Assembly (NCBI RefSeq): GCF_003205295.1
Contig: NZ_QJRP01000025.1
Span: forward strand, 1 to 64,000
Origin: Pseudomonas mosselii
Lineage (GTDB): Bacteria; Pseudomonadota; Gammaproteobacteria; Pseudomonadales; Pseudomonadaceae
Reading direction: 5' to 3'
DNA length: 64,000 bases
How positions within the stretch are numbered: position 1 is the first letter of the stretch; each line of letters starts with the position of its first letter. This document shows, piece after piece, positions 1-8,770 of this stretch. The position numbers were made by a program, and so were the translations under genes. The notes under the pieces were generated by a model, which was given only the letters and a program-made list of their open reading frames with translations, was not told the origin of the DNA and did no database searches.

Positions 1-76
1 CCACCTCATGAACACTGCGGGCAGAAAGGCACTCTTCGATGAGTGCCTGCTTGAGTGCCAGGTTGTATTTCGTCAT
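1..76 (-). CDS. IS3-type transposase OrfA, N-terminal fragment (runs off the window)
   Basis: The minus strand reads MTKYNLALKQALIEE at its start, then continues to the window edge. This is the helix-turn-helix start typical of the small OrfA protein of IS3-family elements (IS150-like branch). The ATG lies 27 bases inside the terminal repeat, the usual position for orfA. Only about 25 codons are visible, so completeness cannot be judged. Confidence 0.7.
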   Translation of the reverse strand, partial: MTKYNLALKQALIEECLSARSVHEV

Positions 77-127
77 GGAACACCCTCCGGTTGGGGATCA
101 GGTGTCCAACTTTCGGGGGTCAGTTCA
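1..127 (-). mobile_element. End of an IS3-family insertion sequence
   Basis: Bases 103-127 read, on the minus strand, TGAACTGACCCCCGAAAGTT followed by GGACA. This resembles the terminal inverted repeats of the IS150-like branch of IS3, and a transposase OrfA start lies directly inside it. The element continues beyond base 1. Its outer end at 127 cuts into the inverted-repeat element starting at 129, so the IS probably inserted into that element. Confidence 0.65.
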
Positions 128-402
128 ACGGCGGGTAACTTTTTGAAGGATCAAAAAGTCACCAAAAAATCCTCGCTCCATTCATCCGGCCCTCCGCTTC
201 GCTCCGGGTCCCCTCACTCCGGTCTTGCTCCCGGGAGGACCGCGCTGCAGGGCCCATCCTGGGCCCCAGCGCTTGACGGGCATCCATGCCCGTCACCTCC
301 CTGCGCAAGACCTCCGTTCGGCCTCCTGAAGTCGCGAAGTTACGAGCGGCGCCTGGACTGGCGCAGCTGTCGCTAGTTTAAATTTAATTAATCTCTCGAA
401 CG

Positions 403-481
403 CATCGCGGGGCAAGCCCGCTCCCACGCAATAGCCGTCGTTATATAGATCTCTGTAGGAGCGGGCTTGCCCCGCGAAAGG
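403..481. repeat. REP pair (inverted)
   Basis: GCGGGGCAAGCCCGCTCCCA and, inverted, AGGAGCGGGCTTGCCCCGC flank a short spacer. This is the GGGGCAAGCCCGCTCC subtype of Pseudomonas REP sequences and sits in the loop of the larger inverted repeat. Confidence 0.8.
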
Positions 482-530
482 GCCGGAACAGCCAATACAT
501 AAATACTGGTCTAACAACTAACTTCGCGCT

Positions 531-560
531 TCTTGCTCTTGCTCTTGCTCTTGCTCTTGC
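531..560. repeat. Five tandem TCTTGC hexanucleotides
   Basis: Exactly five copies of TCTTGC run head to tail. On the minus strand they would encode alternating Arg-Ala in a small doubtful frame. Such tracts are prone to copy-number change. Confidence 0.85.
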
Positions 561-900
561 TTCTAAGCGCGCGATAGTCCAGGCAACACCAATTGCGACT
601 TCAGGAGGCCGAGCGGAGTTCTTGCGGAGGGAGGTGACGGCCATGGATGGCCGTCAAGCGCTGCGCCCCAGGATGGGGCGTTCAGCGCGGTCCTCCCGGG
701 AGCAAGAACGGAGCGAGGGAACCCCGGAGCGCAGCGTAGGGGCCGGATGAATGGAGCGGGGCGGCTTTGGTTACTTTGGCCAAGACCAAAGTAACCCGCC
801 GTAAGGGCGGAAAGGTGACTAAATGTCGTTATCTTCTACGAATGCGCATAAAAATATCAAAACAACCATCCCAGAACCAGAACCAGAACCCACACCCCCC

Positions 901-946
901 AAAAAAAAAGGAACCGCAGCGCCAGGGAGAACCAACACCGCGGTCC
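901..946 (-). terminator. Possible terminator after csgA
   Basis: On the minus strand, 3' of the csgA stop, GGACCGC (from 946) can pair with GCGGTTCC (to 910), directly followed by nine T residues (909-901). The stem is short with one bulge and the loop is long, so this is a moderate candidate. Confidence 0.4.
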
Positions 947-959
947 AAGGGGGAGCCCG

Positions 960-2405
960 TCACTGCTGGGTAACAGTCGCCATATTGGCATTACCATACT
1001 GCGTAATATTGGCCGTCTGACTCGCACCGCTCTGGTCGACAAACACCTGGTTGTTATTCCCCGCCTGAGTCACGTAGGCCAGGTTGACCCCATCGGCCTG
1101 CTTGATGGTCGCCTCGTTCCCATACCCCTGCAGCTGGTAGGTGTAGCTCTGGTTGCCACTACCCGACTGCTCGACGGTAATGCTGCCGCCGCTACCAGCA
1201 GCCAACCCCTCGGCATAGTTGCCAGTCCCCCGCTGGTCGGCGATAAGCAGGTTGTCACTGCCATTCTGTTCGAAGTACAGCTCGTTGTTGCTGTCGGCCT
1301 GGCGGGTCTCCATCTGGTTACGGTTGCCGTTCTGGTTCAGCCGCGCGACCTGGGCGTTGCCTTCCTGGGTGATATTGACCCCGTTGCCATGACCTACCTG
1401 GTTGATCTGCGCCTGCTGCCCGACGCCGAACTGCCCGCCGGACTTCTCGCCCTTCCAGTTGCTGGCCATGATCTTGTTGGCGTTGCCCACCGTGCTGATC
1501 GTCAGGCTGTGGTTGTCACCGGTCTGGTAGGTGAAGTGCAGGTTGTTGTTGCCCACTTGCGAAATACTGGTCACTGCCTGATTGGTCTCGTACTGGTCCG
1601 ACCAGCTGGCGTTGCCACGGCCCGTCTGGCTCAGGCCGGCGCTGTTGTCCTGGCCGAAACTCTGGTCGATGTAGCCTTCGTTGGCATGACCGTTCTGGTA
1701 GACACCGGCCTGGCTGGCGGCCTGGTTGTCCTGCCACACTTCAACCGAGTTGCCGGTACCGTACTGGTCGATGCCGATGGTGCCGCCCAGGCCGTCGCGC
1801 TGGTCGCCGTAGGCCCAGTTCTGCTTTCCCTCCTGGTAGATGGCGATATCGCCGTCCTGGTGGGTCAGATGCTCGGCGGCGGCCTGGTTGTCGGTGCCGC
1901 CTTGCATGATCGAGCTCTTGTTGTTGCTGCCGCCGAACAGCTGTTCGACGGTGGCACTGTTGCCAAAGCCCGACTGCAGGGTGGTGGCCTTGCTGCCGGT
2001 CTGCGTGTCCTGCCAGATGATCGACTGGTTGCCGCTGCCGGCCTGGATCTGCAGCGCCTCGTTGTTTTCACCCACCGACTGGCTGGCGAATGCATCGTTG
2101 AGCTCGCCGCCGGCATGCTGGGTGATCTGGCTGCCGTTCTCGTACAGCTGCTCGGCGTAGCCGGCGTTGAACGAGCCGGTGGCGCTCTGCTGGATGTGGC
2201 TGGTGCTGGCGTCCTGCAACGCCATGTGGTTGTGGTCATGGCCGGTCTGGTTCTGCGTGGCCGAGGCAAAAGGCGCTTGCGATTGCTTGACCTCGGCGAT
2301 GTTCTGGGCGCCTTGCTGGTTCTGGGTCGAAACGCTGTCGTCGGCCATGGCCTGGCCGGCAAGGGCCAGGACGATGGCAGCGCTCAGGGGGGCGAGCTTG
2401 TGCAT
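960..2405 (-). CDS. csgA: Curlin-repeat amyloid subunit, large CsgA-like
   Basis: This 481-aa secreted protein starts with a signal peptide (MHKLAPLSAAIVLALAGQAM, cleavage near AMA-DD). The rest is curlin-type repeats of the pattern Q-x-G-x-x-N-x-x-x-x-x-Q, for example YQNGHANEGYIDQ and YQLQGYGNEATIKQ, about twenty by eye. Escherichia coli CsgA has five repeats in 151 aa, so this is about three times longer overall. Gln, Asn and Gly dominate, as expected of a beta-solenoid amyloid. It is the last gene of the operon, 30 bp after csgB, and likely forms extracellular fibres seeded by CsgB. Export through CsgG would be needed, but no csgE/F/G genes are in the window. The curlin family is clear; the CsgA versus CsgB role rests on size and order. 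Confidence 0.85.
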   Translation of the reverse strand: MHKLAPLSAAIVLALAGQAMADDSVSTQNQQGAQNIAEVKQSQAPFASATQNQTGHDHNHMALQDASTSHIQQSATGSFNAGYAEQLYENGSQITQHAGGELNDAFASQSVGENNEALQIQAGSGNQSIIWQDTQTGSKATTLQSGFGNSATVEQLFGGSNNKSSIMQGGTDNQAAAEHLTHQDGDIAIYQEGKQNWAYGDQRDGLGGTIGIDQYGTGNSVEVWQDNQAASQAGVYQNGHANEGYIDQSFGQDNSAGLSQTGRGNASWSDQYETNQAVTSISQVGNNNLHFTYQTGDNHSLTISTVGNANKIMASNWKGEKSGGQFGVGQQAQINQVGHGNGVNITQEGNAQVARLNQNGNRNQMETRQADSNNELYFEQNGSDNLLIADQRGTGNYAEGLAAGSGGSITVEQSGSGNQSYTYQLQGYGNEATIKQADGVNLAYVTQAGNNNQVFVDQSGASQTANITQYGNANMATVTQQ

Positions 2406-2435
2406 GGTGTTGCCTCCAGATCTGTCGTGTTGGGC

Positions 2436-2906
2436 CTAGCGGTATTGGGTGACATGGACCTGCTGGCCGTTGCCGGCCTGGGTCACGGTGCTGTTCAGCC
2501 CCGTGCCGCGCTGGTCGATGGTGGCGCTGTTGTGGTTGCCGATCTGCTCGATGGCGGCGCTGTTGTCGCTGCCGTTCTGGCGGATCGTGGCGTTGTTGCC
2601 CTGGCCCTGCTGGCTGATCGCGGCCGTCAGGTCGCTGCCTTCCTGCAGGATGTACGCCTCCTGCGCGCTCCCGGCCTGGACGATCCGGCCCAGCAGGGCC
2701 TGGCCGTTCTGGTCGAGGGCGGCGCGGTTGCCCGTGCCCAGCTGCTCGATCACCGCAACCTGGCCGGCAGCGGTCGGCAGCAGGCGCAGCACCAGCGGCT
2801 CGCCGAGGTCGCTGCCGACGGCGAGGTCGGCGTTGTCCATCAGGTCGTCGGCCAGGGCCTGGCCGGTCAGGGCCAGGCTCAGCAGCAGTGGGTACAGGGC
2901 GTTCAT
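2436..2906 (-). CDS. csgB: Minor curlin / nucleator, CsgB-like
   Basis: The 156-aa protein has a signal peptide (ending near ALA-DD) and about five curlin repeats such as IEQLGTGNRAALDQNG and IEQIGNHNSATIDQRG. Size and repeat number match E. coli CsgB, which anchors and nucleates CsgA. It ends in VHVTQYR. The start lies 13 bp after the stop of the 744-aa secreted protein gene, so it is co-transcribed with it and with csgA. Curlin family membership is clear; assignment as nucleator rather than second fibre subunit is inference. Confidence 0.8.
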   Translation of the reverse strand: MNALYPLLLSLALTGQALADDLMDNADLAVGSDLGEPLVLRLLPTAAGQVAVIEQLGTGNRAALDQNGQALLGRIVQAGSAQEAYILQEGSDLTAAISQQGQGNNATIRQNGSDNSAAIEQIGNHNSATIDQRGTGLNSTVTQAGNGQQVHVTQYR

Positions 2907-2919
2907 GGCATCCCTCCGT

Positions 2920-5154
2920 TTACTGCACCACCACGTTGACCGTGCGCGTGGTGCCCTGGCTGCTGGTCACCGTGGCGGTCGGCGCGGCGGTGGGCACCAA
3001 GGTCGTGCTGTTGCTCACCGTCAGGCGCCAGCGGCCGGTGACCGGCACGGTGGTGGTACCGAGGGTCTGCACGCCGGTGGTGGTGGTCACGCGCACGGTG
3101 ATGGTGTTGCCGGTGGTCACCGAGGATGTGCCGCTGATATCCCAGTTGAAGCGGTTGTTCGAGCGCGCCGTGACCGTCGCCGCGGTGACCGCGAAGGTCT
3201 CCTGGGCCGGTCGTGGCGACACCTGCACGGTGACCGTGCCGGGCGTCGAGGTGGCGCCGATCGAGTCACGGGCGATGTAGCTGAAGCTGGTGGTGAAGGC
3301 CGCGCTCACCGTGGCCGGCGGCGTGTAGGTGATCACGTTGCCGTCGGTGCTGACCGTGCCGCGCCCGGCCGGGGTCGGCTGGGTGACGCTGGCGATGGTC
3401 AGCGGCAGGTTGCCTTCCGGGTCGGTGTCGTTGGCCAGGGCATTGATGGTCAGTGGCACGCCGAGGGTGGCGACGCTGTCGGCCACCGCGCTTGGTGGAC
3501 GGTTCGGCGCGACGTTGACGGTCACCGTGGCCGGGGTCGACTTCAGGCCCTTGGCGTCCTGGGCGCGGTAGCTGAAGGTCGCCACCACTGGCGCGGTGGC
3601 GCCGGTCGGCGGGGTGTAGGTCACCGCGGTGGTGCCGTTGAGTACCACGCCACCCAGGCCGGTACCCGGCTGGGTGAGGTCGGTGATGCTCAACGGCACG
3701 TTGCCGTCCGGGTCGCTGTCGTTGGCCAGCAGGTTGAGGGTAATCGGCACCCCGACACTGGTGCTGCCGCTATCGGCCTGGGCCACCGGGGCCTGGTTCT
3801 CGGCTGGCACCGGGGCATTGCCGACCACCACCACCGGCTCCACGTCGACACCGCCATGGGCCGACTTGACGGTGATGCTGGCGGGTGGCTGGGCCAGATC
3901 GTTGACCGTCAGGCTCTGCTGCACGCCGGACTTGGACATGCGCCCGAAACCCTGTACCAGCAGGTCGGGTACCACCACTTCATCACTGGAGCGGGCCTCG
4001 ACCAGCAAGCGCTTGGCGCTCCAGTCGTAGCGTGCGGTGCCGACCTTGACCACGTCGCTGAGCTTGCTCGACAGCGCCGTCGGCCGCGTGGTGCCGGCCG
4101 GACTGCTGGCGGTGACCACCACCACCGACGGTGGCACGGCCTGGCTCAACTGCTGGCTGAAGAACAGCCCGTTGTTGTCGGCGAGCATGCTGAACTGGCA
4201 CGGTGACGGCGGCGAGCCGATCAGCGCCAGGCCGTTGCGCAGGCACAGGCTGGCACTGTTCGGCGCCTTGGCGAAGACCTCGACGCGGGTGCCGGCGGCG
4301 TTGCGCTGGTAGGTTGCGCGTTCCAGCGTTACCGGGGTCTGCTGGCGCTGGTCGAGGACCTTGCCGGAGACGGTGAAGACGTTGGTCTGGATGGTCCCTG
4401 CCGGGCCCTGGATGCGCACGAAGTTGGTGTTGTTAGGGCTGCCGGTCACCGCCTCGGTGATGTTCGGGTCGCCGACGAAGGTCTCGGTGGCGCCGGTGTC
4501 CGGGTTGACCTCGGTGTACGGGCCGCCGACACCGCGCAGGAACGGGCCGAGGTTGCCATTCAGGGCGCCGCTGAAGTTGCCCGGCGCGCCGATGCCGATG
4601 TCGCGGGTGATGTTGATCGCCCGCCGGCCGGCGGTGGTCACGTTGACCGTCTCGACCCCGAACGGGTGAGTGATGGTGTAGGTGCCGGTGCGCGGCACCG
4701 AGGCACGGATGCGGATGCGGGCGAAGCTCTGCTGGTCGCCGTTGACCGGGTTCTCGGCGGCGAAGGCCGCCTCGAGGCCTGCGACATAGACTTCCAGCTC
4801 GTAGCCGCTGTTGCCCACCTGCGGGATCTCGGTCTCGGCCAGGAACCAGAACATCTCCGGCGGCCAGTTGTCCGGGAACACCAGCGGCAGGGCGTCGTCG
4901 TAGACCCCGGGCTCGGGCAGCAGGGTGCACATGTAGGCCGGGGCGCCTGGCGCGCCCGGTGCCCGCGAGCTGGTGGCGCGTGACTGGCACAGTTCCAGGG
5001 CAAGGTTGTTGGCGTCCTTGTACCACATCGGGTAACCCCCGGTGGCGAAGGTATAGGGGCCCGGATCGACCTCGCTCAGCGCGGCCCAGGCTGCGCTGCT
5101 GACGGTGAGGGTGAAACCGGCGGCGCACAGCGCCCGACGCGACCAAGTATTCAT
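2920..5154 (-). CDS. Secreted protein with two cadherin-like Ig repeats, paralogue of the upstream gene
   Basis: The product is 744 aa, starting at ATG 5154 with an AAGGAGG ribosome site 6 bases upstream. A signal peptide ends near AWA-ALSEVDPGPYTF. Residues ~30-440 are homologous along their length to the 448-aa product of the upstream gene, sharing the features GPYT, MCTLLP-PGV-DD, RRAIN-TRDIGIG and TGSP-NTNFVRI-GP. Residues ~470-650 contain two tandem domains of the kind seen in large RTX-type adhesins (NQAPVAQAD...LLANDSDPDGN and NRPPSAVAD...LANDTDPEGN). A further beta-rich C-terminal part follows. I do not recognise the shared N-terminal family. Position directly before csgB suggests a surface or matrix protein working with curli, which is inference. 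Confidence 0.75.
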   Translation of the reverse strand: MNTWSRRALCAAGFTLTVSSAAWAALSEVDPGPYTFATGGYPMWYKDANNLALELCQSRATSSRAPGAPGAPAYMCTLLPEPGVYDDALPLVFPDNWPPEMFWFLAETEIPQVGNSGYELEVYVAGLEAAFAAENPVNGDQQSFARIRIRASVPRTGTYTITHPFGVETVNVTTAGRRAINITRDIGIGAPGNFSGALNGNLGPFLRGVGGPYTEVNPDTGATETFVGDPNITEAVTGSPNNTNFVRIQGPAGTIQTNVFTVSGKVLDQRQQTPVTLERATYQRNAAGTRVEVFAKAPNSASLCLRNGLALIGSPPSPCQFSMLADNNGLFFSQQLSQAVPPSVVVVTASSPAGTTRPTALSSKLSDVVKVGTARYDWSAKRLLVEARSSDEVVVPDLLVQGFGRMSKSGVQQSLTVNDLAQPPASITVKSAHGGVDVEPVVVVGNAPVPAENQAPVAQADSGSTSVGVPITLNLLANDSDPDGNVPLSITDLTQPGTGLGGVVLNGTTAVTYTPPTGATAPVVATFSYRAQDAKGLKSTPATVTVNVAPNRPPSAVADSVATLGVPLTINALANDTDPEGNLPLTIASVTQPTPAGRGTVSTDGNVITYTPPATVSAAFTTSFSYIARDSIGATSTPGTVTVQVSPRPAQETFAVTAATVTARSNNRFNWDISGTSSVTTGNTITVRVTTTTGVQTLGTTTVPVTGRWRLTVSNSTTLVPTAAPTATVTSSQGTTRTVNVVVQ

Positions 5155-5180
5155 GCGGCCTCCTTGAAGGCGGTGTCTGT

Positions 5181-6527
5181 TCATGGCACCAGCACCACGT
5201 CTTCGTTGTCGCTGCCGCCGTGGCTGCTGGTGACTTGCACCTGCGCAGGCGGGATGGGTGACAGCCCGGTGGTCAGGGACTTGACCGCGCCGTTGCCGCT
5301 CAGGTTGCCGATCAGCGCGCCGTTGCCGGTGCGGGCGGTGAGGGCGGGCGGGCTGGTCTCGTCGCTGCTGCTGGCAACCAGGGTCAACTGGCCGCTGGCC
5401 AGGCTGTATTCGGCGCGGCTGATGGTCACCAGGTCGGTCAGCGGCATGGCGGCGCTGGTCGGTGTGCTGGTGGCGATGGCCAGGCTGTTGTCGGCGGTCA
5501 CCTGCAGGGTCAGCGGCAGGGTCGGGTTGAGCGCCGACTGGGCGTACCAGGCACCGGTGCCATTGGCCTCGCCCAGGGGCAGGCTCGGCGTCTGGCTGGT
5601 CAGGGTGACCGTGGCCGGCGCCGGCGGCGCCATGACGAACACATCCTGCTGGGCCCGCAGGTCGCCGTTGACGGTGTGCCGCGAGTAGGTGCTGCGCTGC
5701 GGGATCAACGGCGTCGGCCGGTTGACCGTGGACAGCTTGCCGGAAATGGCGAACAGCTCGGTGCGCAGGTCGAGGCCGTTGGGGCCTTCGATGCGCACGA
5801 AGTTGGTGTTGAACGGGCTGCCGGTGACCGGCTCTTCCAGGTTCGGGTCGCCGATGTAGCGCTCGCTGGCACCGGTGCCGGGGTTGGTTTCGGTGTAGGG
5901 GCCGTTGACGCTGCGCAGGAAAGGCCCGACGTCGCCTTTGAGCGCGCCGCTGTAGTCGCCGGGAGAGCCGATGCCGATGTCGCGGGTCATGTTGATCGCC
6001 CGGCGCCCGCCCGCCGGCACGTCGAACACGTCGACGCCGTAGGGGTGGGTGATGGTGTAGGTACCGGCCACCGGCACATCGACGCGGATGCGCACCCGGG
6101 CGAAGCTGACCTGGTCGCCATCCACCGGTTCCTCGGCGGCGAAGGCAGCCTCGATGGCCGAGCCGAAGCTCAGGTCGATGCCGCGGGCGGCATCGACGAT
6201 GGCGGCGTCGGCGGTGAACCAGAAGGCCTCGTCGGGGAAGTTGCTGGGGAAGACGATCGGTTGGGTATCGTCGAACACGCCGGGTGTGGGCAGCAGCGTG
6301 CACATGTACGAAGGTGCGCCGGGGGCACCGGCGACCCGTGAGCTCACCGCCTTGGACAGGCACAGGTCGAGCACCCGGCCATGGCTGTCCTGGTACCAGG
6401 CGGGGAACTTGCCGGTAGGCAGGGTATACGGACCGCTGTCGACCGCATACAGCGCAGCCTGGGCCGGTAGCTGGAGCAGGCCGGCGAAGATCGCCACGGC
6501 CAGCGGGTGGGGAGTCGGTCGGTGCAT
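5181..6527 (-). CDS. Secreted protein of unknown family, first gene of curlin operon
   Basis: The 448-aa product has a signal peptide (cleavage near AQA-ALYAVDSGPYT). It shares its whole layout with residues 1-440 of the next gene product, including MCTLLPTPGVFDD, GTYTITHPYGVDVFDV, RRAINMTRDIGIG and TGSPFNTNFVRIEGP, but lacks the Ig-like repeats. The start has AGGAGGAAG at good spacing. Only 26 bp separate it from the next gene, so the pair likely arose by duplication. A sigma-54 promoter lies 56 bp upstream. No catalytic motif was seen. A role in the extracellular matrix is inferred only from curlin neighbours. Confidence 0.75.
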   Translation of the reverse strand: MHRPTPHPLAVAIFAGLLQLPAQAALYAVDSGPYTLPTGKFPAWYQDSHGRVLDLCLSKAVSSRVAGAPGAPSYMCTLLPTPGVFDDTQPIVFPSNFPDEAFWFTADAAIVDAARGIDLSFGSAIEAAFAAEEPVDGDQVSFARVRIRVDVPVAGTYTITHPYGVDVFDVPAGGRRAINMTRDIGIGSPGDYSGALKGDVGPFLRSVNGPYTETNPGTGASERYIGDPNLEEPVTGSPFNTNFVRIEGPNGLDLRTELFAISGKLSTVNRPTPLIPQRSTYSRHTVNGDLRAQQDVFVMAPPAPATVTLTSQTPSLPLGEANGTGAWYAQSALNPTLPLTLQVTADNSLAIATSTPTSAAMPLTDLVTISRAEYSLASGQLTLVASSSDETSPPALTARTGNGALIGNLSGNGAVKSLTTGLSPIPPAQVQVTSSHGGSDNEDVVLVP

Positions 6528-6853
6528 GAGTTGCTTCCTCCTGCAAACGGGCCCATGGGTTGGGGCGTCTGCAGAGGCATCGGCAACTGTTGTGCCAGGT
6601 TTTTCAGGGGGAGGTTGAAGGGCTCTGGGTCAGGGGTTTCAGCGCTTCTGGCAAGTGTTCGGCGAGGTATGGCGGGTGGGCGGAGGGACCCAGGATTGGG
6701 GAATGGGGCCAGAGCTGCCAGCTGTTCGCCGCGAAAGTTTCTGCGCCTGGGAGATCGTGGTACACCTGATGACTCGGCGGCAAATCTGACGCACACTGCC
6801 GAAAAATCCGATGCCCATTGCCCCGCCCGTGCGGGGCACCCCTGGAGCACGCA
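6528..6853. other. Divergent intergenic region between curlin operon and sigma-54 regulator
   Basis: This region of 326 bp holds a sigma-54 promoter reading leftward (6583-6597). The rest should include upstream activator sites and the promoter of the regulator gene. I could not find a clear palindrome for the regulator; TCGGCGGCA...TGCCGA near 6775-6803 is imperfect. Confidence 0.6.
6583..6597 (-). promoter_or_regulatory. Sigma-54 promoter of the curlin operon
   Basis: On the minus strand the sequence is TGGCACAACAGTTGC. It has TGGCAC at -24, TTGC at -12, and exactly ten bases between the GG and GC doublets, which is the sigma-54 consensus. Transcription would start near 6571, giving a leader of about 45 bases before the ATG at 6527. 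The divergent neighbour encodes a sigma-54 activator. Confidence 0.8.
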
Positions 6854-8767
<1,914 letters not shown>

Positions 8768-8770
8768 GCC

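Larger units (their letters stand above)
129..801. repeat. Long imperfect inverted repeat with REP-containing loop
   Basis: The left arm (129 to about 360) and right arm (about 567 to 801) are imperfect reverse complements. Landmarks are CGGCGGGTAAC at 129-139 against GTAACCCGCCG at 791-801, CGCTCCATTCATCCGG from 174 against its complement ending at 758, and GCCTCCTGAAGTCGC at 321-335 against its complement at 595-609. The loop carries a REP pair. The right end continues (GTAAGGGCGG) beyond the left arm, whose matching part appears replaced by the IS end. Confidence 0.75.
77..959. other. Gene-free stretch made of repeats
   Basis: No convincing gene lies here. It holds the IS end (to 127), the two arms of a long inverted repeat (129-360 and 567-801), a REP pair in the loop (403-481), a five-copy hexanucleotide repeat (531-560), a short CAGAAC repeat near 871-889 and a poly-A tract (901-909) that may be the terminator of the curlin operon. 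Short open frames inside the repeat arms have low-complexity products and look like by-products of the repeats. Confidence 0.7.

Noticed and set aside
441..644. 67-codon minus-strand frame with Arg-Ala repeat
   Set aside because: It lies across REP, hexamer repeat and inverted-repeat arm; the product is dictated by the repeats and has no ribosome site.
1389..2939. Open frame of 516 codons on the plus strand opposite the curlin genes
   Set aside because: It is antisense to the clear curlin repeats; its Ala/Val/Leu-rich product mirrors the repeated codons and has no ribosome site or known fold.
2920..6546. Single long minus-strand reading frame of 1208 codons joining both secreted paralogues
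   Set aside because: The upstream part of that frame is out of phase with the 448-aa gene; the real 744-aa protein starts at 5154 with its own ribosome site and signal peptide.
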